Origin: Acidimicrobiaceae bacterium
GTDB lineage: Bacteria > Actinomycetota > Acidimicrobiia > Acidimicrobiales > Ilumatobacteraceae
Reading direction: 5' to 3'
Assembly: GCA_003569125.1 (NCBI GenBank)
Contig: BGOG01000002.1
Coordinates: 62,001-126,000 of the forward strand
DNA: 64,000 bases
A model generated the notes under the pieces. That model ran no database searches and had not been told where the DNA came from. It worked only from the letters and a program-made list of their open reading frames with translations. A program made the translations under genes and the position numbers. Positions 1 to 10,706 of this stretch are shown here, one piece after another; position 1 is the stretch's first letter, and each line of letters starts with the position of its first letter.

Positions 1-2
1 CA

Positions 3-122
3 ACAGTGGCTGCGATGTGTGACGGCACCGATGCACAGCGAATCGCCGACGCTCTGCCAGATCATGGTTCGACGATGGTCTTGCGAATCGCCGAACACGG
101 GGCACAACTTCTCGCCATCTGA
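3..122 (+). CDS. C-terminal fragment of an unidentified protein (truncated by window start)
   Basis: Open frame 3 from window edge to TGA at 120-122: TVAAMCDGTDAQRIADALPDHGSTMVLRIAEHGAQLLAI*. Confidence 0.35.
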   Translation, partial: TVAAMCDGTDAQRIADALPDHGSTMVLRIAEHGAQLLAI

Positions 123-162
123 TTACTCTGCTACACCCATTGGGCAGTATTCACGTAGTCAT

Positions 163-181
163 TAATTAGAACTACTAATTA
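163..181. promoter_or_regulatory. 7-bp perfect inverted repeat TAATTAG-AACTA-CTAATTA just upstream of an RBS
   Basis: Read directly; followed by gaggag and GTG at 195. Confidence 0.35.
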
Positions 182-194
182 GAGGAGCAGAAAC

Positions 195-437
195 GTGAAA
201 GATTTCCCCAGAATCGCCGTCACCAGCCAAGAATCACCAAGTGACGGGTCACTTGAAATTAGTTGTGAGACCTGTGTGATGCGGGCGAGCGTCGCTTGTG
301 ATGATTGCGTTGTCTCGTTTTTCTGTGATGAATCAGGCTCATCGGCCGTGGTTTTGAACCTCGAAGAACAAAGAAATCTGCGAATGCTGGCAAATGCCGG
401 AATGGTGCCTACGCTTCGGCATCGTGCAGTCAGCTAA
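195..437 (+). CDS. Small Cys-rich hypothetical protein (C-X2-C-X7-C-X2-C-X5-C)
   Basis: 80-aa ORF, RBS-like gaggag upstream, paired CxxC motifs. Confidence 0.5.
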   Translation: MKDFPRIAVTSQESPSDGSLEISCETCVMRASVACDDCVVSFFCDESGSSAVVLNLEEQRNLRMLANAGMVPTLRHRAVS

Positions 438-1594
438 AAAACCCGAGACCAAACCTGGCGAGTCAACGCTCAAATCGCCAACGGCGAAAACCCCTGCCGT
501 CTCATCGAACAGATACGCGGAACAATTAATCGAACTCGGTGTCGCCTCTGGCTTGCACCGTGTGGGCGTGACCAGTGCCGATGTTTTGAATCGTGCCCGA
601 GAAGTGCTCACCGCAAGAAAATCTCTCGGTTTGCACAATGAGATGCAATTTACATATCGCAATCCAATCAGAAGCACAGATCCAACTAGCACGATGCCAG
701 CCGCTCGGTCGATAATTGTCGGCGCGCGATCGTATGCAACGCAGATGCCGATCAAACCCGATGAAGTTTCTGCACGGGTTGCCCGTTATGCGTGGGCTGA
801 CTATTACGAACTTCTTCGTTTCGGCCTCGGGCAAATCGCGACACAATTAAAAGCCGACGGTTGGCGGGCAATTGTTCTGGCCGATGATAATTCGATCGTC
901 GATCGCGAAGTCGCATATCAGGCTGGTCTGGGTTGGTATGGCAAGAATGCCAATCTTTTGATTGAGGGTGCCGGAAGCTATTTCGTTCTCGGCAGTGTTG
1001 TGACCGACGCGCCGCTGCAACCATCAACAAAAACCGTCAAAGACGGTTGTGGCTCGTGTCAAAGATGCATTGATAACTGTCCGACGCAGGCGATAATCGC
1101 ACCAGGCGTCGTTGATGCAAGAAAATGTTTGGCATGGTTGTTGCAAAAACCCGGAGTATTCGATTCTGCGTATCGTGTCGCACTCGGCGATCGTCTTTAT
1201 GGATGTGACGACTGCCAAGAAGTTTGCCCGCCGACGGTTCGCAATGCAATCGTCGAACAGACGCAAGGCAAAACTCGGGCATGGGCAAGTGTGATGTCGG
1301 TGCTTGAATCTGATGACGAGATTCTGCTGAAAAATTTTAAGGCCTGGTATATCGCCGATCGTGACCCAAAGTGGCTTCGTCGTAATGCTTTGATAATTCT
1401 CGGCAACATCGGCGATGCTTTGGATGAAAGAACACAAATAGTTTTGAAGCGCTATCTGATAGACCGCGAACCGATATTGAGAGCGCATGCAGTTTGGGCA
1501 ACAGCCCGTTTAGGTTTGCATAATTTGCTGCCAAGTCGCGATGATCGACCCAATTGTTCAAGCCGAACTCGACACATTGCCGAGCGTAAAGTAG
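394..1594 (+). CDS. queG: Epoxyqueuosine reductase QueG (frameshift near 1545)
   Basis: Ferredoxin-like CGSCQRCIDNCPTQAI and YGCDDCQEVCP motifs, HEAT-like C-terminus; C-term continues in another frame as DPIVQAELDTLPSVK*; start uncertain. Confidence 0.85.
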
Positions 1595-1600
1595 CAACAG

Positions 1601-2718
1601 ATGAAGCATCTACTTGTAACGAACGATTTTCCACCCAAAATCGGCGGCATTCAGAACGTTCTTTACGAGTGGTGGCGCCGTCTGCCGCCCGAGAATTTTG
1701 CTGTGTTGACCAGCCCCTATCGCGGTTCGCAAGACTTTGACGCAGCGCAAAAGTTTTTGATCAAGCGGATTCCTGAGCCAGCACTGTTGCCGCATCCGAT
1801 AATGGCACGACGCATAAATCAGATGGCTCGAGAAGTCGGCGCAGAGTTGGTCGTGCTTGATCCCGCCGTGCCGCTTGGCATTGTCGGGCCATGGCTGGAT
1901 CTGCCGTATGCAGTTATTCTGCACGGAGCCGAAGTAACGGTGCCTGGCCGACTGCCGGTGACTTCAAAATTGCTCAGCAATGTTTTGCGCAAGGCTTCAA
2001 TTGTTATCGCATCGGGTACGTATCCAGCACAAGAAGCACGTCGTGCCGCGAAACGCAATCTAGAAATCACTGTCGTGACCCCAGGTGTTGACGTCTCACG
2101 CTTTCGAAAATTATCGGACGAGCAAAAATCGACCGCGCGAAAACATTTCGGTATCGCTGATGATGCAGAACTTGTCGTAGGCGTAAGTCGACTAGTGCCC
2201 CGAAAAGGTTTCGATATTCTGATTCGTGCCGCCGCATATTTGGCCAGTGATTATCCAAAGTTGAGGGTCGTGATTGCTGGTGGCGGTCGTGACAGAAATC
2301 GTTTGGATCGCATGATTCGCGAGTTGCGGAGCCCCGTGACGATGCTCGGGCGCGTAACTGACGAAGATTTGCCGAACCTTTACGGTTGCGCCGACATTTG
2401 CGCGATGCTTTGTCGATCTCGGTGGGGTGGTCTTGAGCAAGAAGGTTTCGGCATCGTGTTTGCCGAGGCTGCGGCCTGTGGTGTGCCGCAAATTGCCGGG
2501 CGTAGTGGAGGAGCAGCCGACGCGGTCGAAGATGGCGAAACAGGATTGATCATCGACAACCCGAATCGGGTGAGCGAGGTGGTTGCAGGAATGAGACGAT
2601 TATTGGACGACAAAAATGAGCGCCAAAAATGGGTCATGCCTCGCGATTGAGAGCCGAAAGTCTGTTTGACTATGACATTCTCGCGCAGGCTCTGGGTCAA
2701 GTGTTGAAAGCTCTCTAG
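1601..2718 (+). CDS. GT4 family glycosyltransferase, PimB'-like (frameshift near 2628)
   Basis: NDFPPKIGGIQNVLYEW N-terminus, EGFGIVFAEAAACGVPQIAG GT4 motif; C-term MGHASRLRAESLFDYDILAQALGQVLKAL* in shifted frame after an A-run. Confidence 0.8.
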
Positions 2719-2719
2719 T

Positions 2720-3169
2720 TTGTGTTTGAATAGTGGGGTGCCAGATTCAGCAGTCGAGTCAGAAATCATTGCGGCGACGCCCGAACATTGTTTCGCGGTC
2801 GCAGCCGATGTCGAGCACTACCCAGAGTGGGCGCATGATGTAAAAGAAGTGACCATTCGCGAGCGTGACGCGCAATCACGACCAGTGTTGGTCGACTATC
2901 GAGTTGCCGCACTCGGGCGAAGCACGAGTTACTCGCTTAAATACGACTACTCGAAGGCGCCGCAAAGCATTTCATGGCATCTTGCCGAAGGTGACATCGA
3001 GCGCGCGATTGATGGCGAATACAGATTTGAATCATCGGGTGATGCGACGAAAGTTACATATTTATTATCGATTGAGCTAGTAGTTCCAATTCCAGGTTTC
3101 ATAAAACGTCGCGCCGAGGGCCGAATATTACATACCTTGAAGGAACTAAAGGTTCGCTGCGAGTCGTGA
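2720..3169 (+). CDS. SRPBCC/cyclase-dehydrase (START-like) family protein
   Basis: VESEIIAATPEHCFAVAADVEHYPEWAHDVKEV pattern; true start may be GTG 2738. Confidence 0.7.
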   Translation: MCLNSGVPDSAVESEIIAATPEHCFAVAADVEHYPEWAHDVKEVTIRERDAQSRPVLVDYRVAALGRSTSYSLKYDYSKAPQSISWHLAEGDIERAIDGEYRFESSGDATKVTYLLSIELVVPIPGFIKRRAEGRILHTLKELKVRCES

Positions 3170-4022
3170 CCGCCGTTGCTGGCATTGATGTCGGCGGAAC
3201 AAAGTGTCTGGGAGTTCTTTTCGAAGGCGGAGAAATCGTCAACTCCGTTCGGCGCCCGACGCCACACGCTGATCATTTAGTTTCGACACTCGCCGAAATC
3301 GCGCGAGAACTGGGCGAATACAAAACTTTAGGTATCGGCGTACCAGGTCTGATCACGCCAACCGGTGTTGTGCGCGAATCGCCGAACTTGACCGGCGCAA
3401 TAGAACTCGACTTACGAACACTTTTGCAAAAAGAACTGGGCCATGTTATTGATGTCGAAAATGATGCAACTTGTGCGGCTCATGCAGAGTGGCAATACGG
3501 AGCAGGTCGAGGCGCCACCGATATGTGGATGGTTACTTTGGGCACGGGCATCGGTGGAGGATTTGTTTCTGGTTCAAAATTGCAGCGCGGTAGTCATGGT
3601 TTTGCAGGCGAGATCGGACACATGATCGTCGAGTCGCAAGGTATTTTGTGTCCGTGCGGTCAACGCGGATGCTGGGAGCGATATGCATCGGGTTCGGGGT
3701 TGGCGACAATTGCTGGTGGTGAGCGTGGCGAAGAAGTTATCGCCCGCGCAGTTGCTGGCGACAAGCAGGCCTTGGGCTACTTGGATACTTTCGGCAAGTG
3801 GGTTGCAATAGGTCTGGTCAATTTGACCAACATCACTGACCCCAACGTCATAGTGATTGGTGGAGGTTTGGCTGAAGCAGCAGATTCTGTGATGCCACAC
3901 GTCAAAAACTGGTTCAAAAAACTTCTTTACGCCCTGACAATCGTGAGCACCCAGAATTGCGCGTGGCGCAACTCGGTGAAAGTGCGGGAGCAATCGGTGC
4001 CGCGTTGTTGTCGGCGCTTTAA
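3166..4022 (+). CDS. ROK family glucokinase (frameshift in A-run near 3920)
   Basis: GIDVGGTKCLGVL, ENDATCAAHAEW, GTGIGGG, CPCGQRGCWE; C-term EHPELRVAQLGESAGAIGAALLSAL* in shifted frame. Confidence 0.85.
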
Positions 4023-4034
4023 AAACTAGATCGA

Positions 4035-5490
4035 TTATTTCGCCCAGTTCATCGAGCGCTTAACGGCTGTCTGCCAAGTTTCATACCCACTTGGTTTTGT
4101 TGCCGGAGAAAAAGTTTTTTCAAGTTGCCATGCATCTGAGATATCTTGCGTAGATTGCCAAACGCCCTTCGCTAGCCCTGCAAGATAAGCCGCACCAATT
4201 GCGGTCGTCTCTAATTCTTTTGGGCGCAATACATCGACGCCCAAATGATCGGCTTGCAACTGCAACATAAAATCAATCACCGAGGCACCGCCGTCAACTT
4301 TTAATTCGGATACGGCGACCCCGGACGCCTTAGTCATCGCTTCGACAACGTCTCTTGTTTGAAAAACGATCGACTCAATTGTGGCGCGAGCAATATGGGC
4401 GCGCGAGGTGCCTCGGGTGATGCCGAAAATCGCACCGCGGGCATATGCATCCCACCACGGGCTACCAAGACCCGTAAACGCGGGCACGACCACCACACCA
4501 CCCGAATCTTCGACGCTTTGTGCCAGTGCCGTAATTTCATTTGCATTGTCGATGATGTTTAAGCCGTCGCGGAGCCATTGAATTGCTGCGCCCGTCACGA
4601 ATATCGCGCCTTCAAGTGCATAGGTTGGTCGGTCGCTGCCAAGTTGCCAGGCGATTGTTGTCAGCATTCCGTCAGTTGGTTGAGGGCAGGGTCGTGCCGA
4701 CATTCATCAGCACGAAACTTCCCGTGCCGTATGTGTTCTTGGTACTACCCGCATCAAAACATGCCTGGCCAAATAGTGCCGCGTGTTGGTCACCGGCGAC
4801 ACCGCTGATTGAGATGCCCGCAGGTACCGAACCATGTTGAACGGTGACACCGAAATCACTGCTGGATGCACGAACTTCGGGCAAAAACTTTGGTTGCACG
4901 CCCAGCAGTTTGGTTAATTCTTCGCTCCAACATAATTCAGTGATGTCAAACAACATTGTTCTGCTGGCATTTGTGCAGTCAGTGACAAAAGATTTTGAGC
5001 CAGTCAAGTTCCAGATCAGCCAAGAGTCGATCGTTCCGATACATAGATCGTCGTCTTGGCGAATTTCACGATTTGCCAAAAGCCATTCGATTTTGGTTCC
5101 TGAAAAATAAGGGTCGAGAACCAAACCAGTTTGTTGTCGCACCAATGGCAGATACTCGGCGAGTTCAACGCATCGATCGGCGGTACGGCGGTCTTGCCAA
5201 ACTATTGCATTGCCGTATGGCTCACCAGTTTGTTTGTTCCAGGCAACGATCGTTTCACGCTGATTCGTGATTCCGATTGCGGTGATCGTTTGTGTTATCT
5301 GCTGGGCGACTTCTTGCAGTGTCGCCAATACCGCCTGCCAAATTTCTAGCGCATCATGTTCGACCCACCCAGGTTGTGGAAAGTGTTGTGTAAATTCGCG
5401 ATACGACGAAATTGATTTCGAGCCGTCGGCAAATACCGCACGAGATCGCACACCGGTTGTTCCTGCATCAATGGCGATGACGACAGTCAT
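4035..5490 (-). CDS. glpK: Glycerol kinase (two ORFs joined by a frameshift near 4690)
   Basis: VIAIDAGTTGVRSRAVFADG, TNQRETIVAWNKQTGEPYGNAIVWQDRRTA, VVPAFTGLGSPWWDAYARGAIFGITRGT. Confidence 0.92.
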
Positions 5491-5533
5491 GGTGTTAAAC
5501 GTTACAAAAAATTTGCCGGGTGCCCAATGGCAT

Positions 5534-6322
5534 CTAGTTGCCTTCGCACACCAAAACGCTCAAGGCTTCAAAAATTTTGGGACAAGCAATCATGATCTCG
5601 GCGGGGCTAGAAACGCCGCCATGAAAATTGCCGCTGCGCGCACCAGCCTCGATTGCGATTAGTTCCGCCGCGGCAATATCCCAAGAATGCAGATTCTCCT
5701 CGAAATACGCGTCGACTCTGCCACAGGCAACGAAACATATATCCACACTCGCGGCCCCGAGTCGACGGATATCGCGAACTTGATGAATAAAAGTCGAGAC
5801 ACGCTTCGATTGAACGGTCCGATGTTCGGGCAAGTAGCTAAAGCCCGTGCAGACCAACGCCTTCGAGATATCGGTCAACTCGTTGCATCGAATTCGCTCG
5901 CCATTCAAAAAAGCCCCACCGCCGCGAGTCGCCGAAAATACTTCGTCTAGCGCCGGTATATATACGACACCGACGAGTGGTCCGTGTTCGTCGCTAACGC
6001 CAATCGACACGCTCCAACTCGGCAATGCATACAGAAAATTAGTCGTGCCATCAATCGGGTCGATGCACCATGTGTAGTTGCTGCTGCCAGAATGCGAGCC
6101 ACCCTCTTCGCCGATAATCGAGTCGTCAGGTCGGCGAGTGCGAATTTCATTGACGATGTACTTTTCAGTGGCTTTATCGAATTCGGTCACCATGTCGGTA
6201 CTGGTTGTTTTCGTTTGAACATCCTTCAAGCCGGCGCGACGGCCAGCAAATGCTCGCTTACCCCCGGTCACCGCAAGTTCGGTGCAGATCTCAAGAAGCG
6301 TCGTGGCTAACGATTCGCTCAC
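5534..6322 (-). CDS. Inositol monophosphatase family protein
   Basis: GEEGG, WCIDPIDGTTNFLYALPSWSVSIG, SWDIAAAELIAIEAG. Confidence 0.9.
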   Translation of the reverse strand: MSESLATTLLEICTELAVTGGKRAFAGRRAGLKDVQTKTTSTDMVTEFDKATEKYIVNEIRTRRPDDSIIGEEGGSHSGSSNYTWCIDPIDGTTNFLYALPSWSVSIGVSDEHGPLVGVVYIPALDEVFSATRGGGAFLNGERIRCNELTDISKALVCTGFSYLPEHRTVQSKRVSTFIHQVRDIRRLGAASVDICFVACGRVDAYFEENLHSWDIAAAELIAIEAGARSGNFHGGVSSPAEIMIACPKIFEALSVLVCEGN

Positions 6323-6594
6323 GTGTGACCGTCAAGTTCTCGCCATTCACCGACGGCTCGCAGCACCAGCACGACGACAACACTCATTCCTGCTGCACTG
6401 ATCACCGCTCCAGAAACGAGGCCAATCGAGTTCGGAACATCGCACGAGCCTTGACATTGAAGATCTACTAGTGAAAATCCGATCAACGCTCCGGCAAAAC
6501 CCGCAACCATGATTCCGATAAATGCGATTACTCGTGCGCCAACAGAAGGCAGCGCCGATAGCGCGCGAGCATTACTGTTCTGCTTGCTATTCAT
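6319..6594 (-). CDS. Small hypothetical membrane protein
   Basis: 91-aa ORF, two hydrophobic segments, overlaps IMPase start by 4 nt. Confidence 0.5.
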   Translation of the reverse strand: MNSKQNSNARALSALPSVGARVIAFIGIMVAGFAGALIGFSLVDLQCQGSCDVPNSIGLVSGAVISAAGMSVVVVLVLRAVGEWRELDGHT

Positions 6595-6650
6595 CTATAT
6601 GAGCGTAGGTTCGCCAACTCAAGTTGCGTTGCATGGCTAGCGTTTGATTC

Positions 6651-7934
6651 GTGGGTGCCCGCCAAAGTTCTGATTTCAAAACGATATTACATGTGGATAT
6701 GGACATGTTTTATGTCGCAGTTGAATTACGCCGCAATCCGCATCTTGTCGGCAAGCCGGTAGTGGTCGGCGGTGATGGTTCGCGCGGTGTGGTTGCGGCT
6801 GCGTCTTATGAAGCCCGCAGATTTGGAGTTTTTTCGGCGATGTCATCGTCACAGGCGAAACGACTTTGCCCGCAGGCAATCTTCTTGCCCGGCGACCACG
6901 ACCATTATTCAGATGTCAGCGCCGATGTATTTCAAGTTTTCAACGAGTTCACACCATTGGTTGAAGGTCTCTCGCTTGACGAAGCGTTTCTTGATGTTTC
7001 TGGTTCGTTGCGGCTTTTTGGTTCTGGTTCGACGATCGCCCATGAAGTAAGGCGTCGGGTCGCCGAGGCAACGCAACTAACTTGCAGTGTTGGCATTGCG
7101 CCAAATAAGTTTCTCGCGAAATTAGCATCTGTCGTTGCCAAGCCAAAAGCGTCACGACAAGGAGTCGTCGCTGGGCATGGTGTCTATGAAGTCGTGCCGA
7201 CTCGCGAACTCGAGTTTCTGCATCCACTCGATGTTGACGCGCTTTGGGGTGTCGGGCCCGTCACGCTCAAAAAACTTCATGGTCTCGGGATCAAAACAGT
7301 CGGAGATCTCGCAGCCTTCGACTTAACGGTATTGGTCGCGGTGCTCGGCGATTCGCAAGGGCGTCATCTCGCCACGCTCGCACAAGGTGTCGACAATCGC
7401 GACGTCGAACCTGACCGGGATGCCAAATCAATCGGACACGAAGAAACTTTTTCGAGCGACATCACCGAATATGAAAACGCACATGATCATCTGGTGCGAC
7501 TTGCCGATTCTGTGGCTACAAGATGTCGCAATTCTGGCGTTGGCGCACGAACGATTTCGCTGAAAATCAAATATGCAGATTTTCAGTTGGTGACAAGATC
7601 TACCAGCGTCGAGATGCCGGTCTCAACGGCGCCGGCGATGGTTCGATTGCTTGAGCCACTTTTACGAAGTATTGACTTGAAAGCGGGTGTTCGGTTGCTG
7701 GGTGTTAGCGCGAGAAATCTTGTCGCCCCAGAACAGCAAATGAGTTTGTTCGACACGTTTATCGGTGATGATTCTGCCAATACTTTAGATGAGGCATGGA
7801 GCACAACCACTTCGGCAATTGACGAGATTCGTGATCGGTTTGGTGATTCGGCGATAAAGTCTGCGAGCACACTCGGCCAGGAACGTGACCCAAGCTCCTC
7901 AAAGTGGGGGCCTAGCGACCCTAAATCTCGATAA
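6651..7934 (+). CDS. dinB: DNA polymerase IV (Y-family)
   Basis: HVDMDMFYVAVELRRNPHLVGKPVVVGG, SLDEAFLDVSGS, SVGIAPNKFLAKLAS. Confidence 0.95.
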   Translation: MGARQSSDFKTILHVDMDMFYVAVELRRNPHLVGKPVVVGGDGSRGVVAAASYEARRFGVFSAMSSSQAKRLCPQAIFLPGDHDHYSDVSADVFQVFNEFTPLVEGLSLDEAFLDVSGSLRLFGSGSTIAHEVRRRVAEATQLTCSVGIAPNKFLAKLASVVAKPKASRQGVVAGHGVYEVVPTRELEFLHPLDVDALWGVGPVTLKKLHGLGIKTVGDLAAFDLTVLVAVLGDSQGRHLATLAQGVDNRDVEPDRDAKSIGHEETFSSDITEYENAHDHLVRLADSVATRCRNSGVGARTISLKIKYADFQLVTRSTSVEMPVSTAPAMVRLLEPLLRSIDLKAGVRLLGVSARNLVAPEQQMSLFDTFIGDDSANTLDEAWSTTTSAIDEIRDRFGDSAIKSASTLGQERDPSSSKWGPSDPKSR

Positions 7935-8001
7935 ACCTCACCTACAATCGCAATAGCAAGACGGGATATTGCTAAATTGTAAAATAATCACAGGAGGTCA
8001 T

Positions 8002-8355
8002 GTGCCGTTATCCGACAACGAAAAACAAATCCTTGCACAAATCGAGCACGATCTTAAAGCCGACGAAAAATTCGCGCAGGCTGTTTCTTCGAAAGGTCTG
8101 TATCGACATTCGGCACGAACCGCATGGTGGGCAGGTATCGGCGTTGTTGCTTCATTGGTTCTGACAATTCTCGGTTTGCGAGTTCACTTCGCGCTGGCAT
8201 TTGTCGGGTTTCTGGGGATGCTTGCGTGTGCATTAATTGTTGAGCGCCAGTTGCGCGCGATGTCAAAAGCGGGTCTGCGTGATGTCACTGAGTCGTTGCG
8301 CGCTTCTCGCGCGAACGCCCAACGAATGCGCGAAAAATTTACGCGCGATCGATAA
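8002..8355 (+). CDS. DUF3040 family membrane protein
   Basis: VPLSDNEKQILAQIEHDLKADEKFA start after aggaggt; two hydrophobic segments. Confidence 0.8.
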   Translation: MPLSDNEKQILAQIEHDLKADEKFAQAVSSKGLYRHSARTAWWAGIGVVASLVLTILGLRVHFALAFVGFLGMLACALIVERQLRAMSKAGLRDVTESLRASRANAQRMREKFTRDR

Positions 8356-8367
8356 AGATAAAACAGC

Positions 8368-9228
8368 GTGTCAGCGCGCGGCTATTTTGCAGTTGATATT
8401 GGTGGTACGAAGCTTTCAGTCGGAGTTGTTTCTTTAACAGGCGAAGTTCTATCGCACGGTCGCGCCGCTACGCCACAGACCAATGTCTGGCAGGCACTGA
8501 GCGAACTTATCGAAGCACAACTTGCACTGACCGATGTCGAGCTTGTGAGTTGTGGGGTCGGATGCGGCGGACCGATGTCTCCAGGTGGCGAATTTGTTTC
8601 GACCCTGCATATTCCAGAATGGCGCGATTTTCCGTTGCGTGCGAAATTGCAAGCTCTCATGCATCTGCCCGTTTATATTGACAATGACGCAAAAGCTCTG
8701 GTGCAAGGCGAAGTTTGGTGCGGGGCTGTCGCCGGTCAAACCGATGTGATTGGCATGGTCGTATCGACTGGCGTTGGTGGAGGAATCATCTCTGGCGGAA
8801 AAATCCTCAACGGCCGTATTGGCAATGCTGGCCATATCGGCCATGTAATTGTTGAACCCAACGGGCGATTATGTGCGTGCGGCTCACATGGGTGTCTTGA
8901 GGCGCATGCCTCTGGGCGATCGATCGAAGCGATCACGGGTAAGCCAGCCGCCGAGGCGAGTCTTGAAGTGATTCAAAATACTGGTCGCCTTGTAGCGCGT
9001 GCTTTGACGAGCGTCGGCGCGATAATCGATTTACGCAGCGCGGTAATCGCCGGCTCGGTCGCACTCGGTTTTGGTGACCCATTTTTTGACACCGTGCAGA
9101 ACGAGTTAGATCGCAATGCCAAGATCGAGTTTATTCGTGACTTCACCGTCTGCAGGGCTGGACTCGGGCAATTGTCGCCGCTCGTTGGGGCGGCAGCGGT
9201 AGCCCGCAATCTAGGATGTAATTCATGA
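8368..9228 (+). CDS. ROK family sugar kinase/regulator
   Basis: VDIGGTKLSVGVV, IDNDAKALVQGE, STGVGGGII, CACGSHGCLE. Confidence 0.85.
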   Translation: MSARGYFAVDIGGTKLSVGVVSLTGEVLSHGRAATPQTNVWQALSELIEAQLALTDVELVSCGVGCGGPMSPGGEFVSTLHIPEWRDFPLRAKLQALMHLPVYIDNDAKALVQGEVWCGAVAGQTDVIGMVVSTGVGGGIISGGKILNGRIGNAGHIGHVIVEPNGRLCACGSHGCLEAHASGRSIEAITGKPAAEASLEVIQNTGRLVARALTSVGAIIDLRSAVIAGSVALGFGDPFFDTVQNELDRNAKIEFIRDFTVCRAGLGQLSPLVGAAAVARNLGCNS

Positions 9229-10445
9229 AACCCGTCTATGAGCCTCAGGCTGAAGAATATCGCGAGAAGGTCCAAGCATTTTTGGCGGAGAAACTTCCTG
9301 CAACTTGGAAGGGCATCGGTTCGCTAGAGGGCAAAGCGGTAGAAGATTTTATGAAACAGTGGCGACAGACGCTTGCGTCGAGTCCTTATCTTGCGCCAGG
9401 TTGGCCAGTTGAATACGGCGGTGGTGGACTCTCGGCTCTTGAGCAAGTGATCGTCGCCGAAGAATTTGCACATGCTGGTGTACCAACAGGTTCGTTCAAT
9501 GACACTTTTGGTATTCAAATGCTCGGTAACACTTTGTTGATTTGGGGCACCGAAGAGCAAAAACGATATTACTTGCCACGAATTATTTCGGGTCAAGATA
9601 CTTGGTGTCAGGGATACAGCGAACCGAACGCTGGTTCAGATCTTGGCAACGTCGGTCTCAAGGCGACACTTGATGGTGATCAATTTATTTTGAACGGACA
9701 AAAAATTTGGACTTCAGCCGGTCAATATGCAACCCACATTTTTACCCTCGCTCGCACAAACCCCGATGCGCCAAAACACAAGGGCATCTCGTTTCTGTTG
9801 GTTGACATGCGTCAGCCAGGAATTGAAATTCGACCGATCAAGATGATCTCGGGCGAGAGCGAGTTCAACGAAGTGTTCTACACCGATGCGGCGTGTCCGA
9901 AAGAAAATGTGGTTGGTGGACTGAACAATGGTTGGGCAGTTGCGATGTCACTTCTTGGCTATGAGCGCGGTGAGGCGGCAGCAACATTGTCAATTCGCTT
10001 TCAAGCAGAATTCGATCGACTTCTTGCTCTGGCCCATCAACGTGGCGTTGCCAGTGACCCGAGAATTCGTCAGCGCTTGAGCGACTGCTACGGCCGAGTT
10101 CAAATCATGAAGTATCTCGGTCTGCGCACCTTGACAAAATTTGTTGCTGGTCATCACCCCGGCCCAGACGGGGCGATTTCGAAGTTGTATTGGAGCGAGT
10201 ATCACAAGATTGTCACCGAACTTGCGATGGATATTCTCGGCGCTGACGGACTTGTGCCGGTCGGACGTAAACCCATTTCGTCGTTTCAGACTGACGATGG
10301 TGGTGCCGAAAACAGTTCGATGAGTTGGGCGATGACTTTCTTGAATGCGCGAGCGGGCACAATTTATGCTGGTTCATCACAGGTTCAGCGCAATATCATC
10401 GGCGAGATGGTGCTCGGATTGCCCAAAGAGCCAAAACCCAACTAA
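9225..10445 (+). CDS. Acyl-CoA dehydrogenase
   Basis: YSEPNAGSDLGNVGLKA, NGQKIWTSAGQYA, AGTIYAGSSQVQRNIIGEMVLGLP. Confidence 0.92.
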   Translation: MKPVYEPQAEEYREKVQAFLAEKLPATWKGIGSLEGKAVEDFMKQWRQTLASSPYLAPGWPVEYGGGGLSALEQVIVAEEFAHAGVPTGSFNDTFGIQMLGNTLLIWGTEEQKRYYLPRIISGQDTWCQGYSEPNAGSDLGNVGLKATLDGDQFILNGQKIWTSAGQYATHIFTLARTNPDAPKHKGISFLLVDMRQPGIEIRPIKMISGESEFNEVFYTDAACPKENVVGGLNNGWAVAMSLLGYERGEAAATLSIRFQAEFDRLLALAHQRGVASDPRIRQRLSDCYGRVQIMKYLGLRTLTKFVAGHHPGPDGAISKLYWSEYHKIVTELAMDILGADGLVPVGRKPISSFQTDDGGAENSSMSWAMTFLNARAGTIYAGSSQVQRNIIGEMVLGLPKEPKPN

Positions 10446-10448
10446 CAA

Positions 10449-10706
10449 ATGAAAGTTATATCGGGCATGCGGTCAGGTGCGTCGATTGTTATTGCAGTGC
10501 TTCGTCGACCAAGTTTGTGGATCACGGCTTTGACCCAGTTGTTTCGATTGATCCCGCGGCGGTGGTGGGCTCGAGCGCCATTTTTACCGGTGCCGACTCG
10601 CGAGTACCTTAATTTTCGTGTCGTCACTCAATACGGCGAGCGCGGTCACGCGATACGAGTCGAAGATGTACTTAGCTACTTGAATTGGTTGAAAGATTTG
10701 CGATGA
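10449..10706 (+). CDS. Conserved-type small hypothetical protein
   Basis: 85-aa ORF sharing ATGA overlap with the next gene. Confidence 0.6.
   Translation: MKVISGMRSGASIVIAVLRRPSLWITALTQLFRLIPRRWWARAPFLPVPTREYLNFRVVTQYGERGHAIRVEDVLSYLNWLKDLR

Noticed and set aside
339-755. Minus-strand 138-aa ORF and similar shadow ORFs across the window
   Set aside because: Fully antisense to recognisable genes, with no family signal.
3166-9228. Two ROK genes as a tandem duplication
   Set aside because: They are 4 kb apart and clearly divergent in sequence; separate family members.
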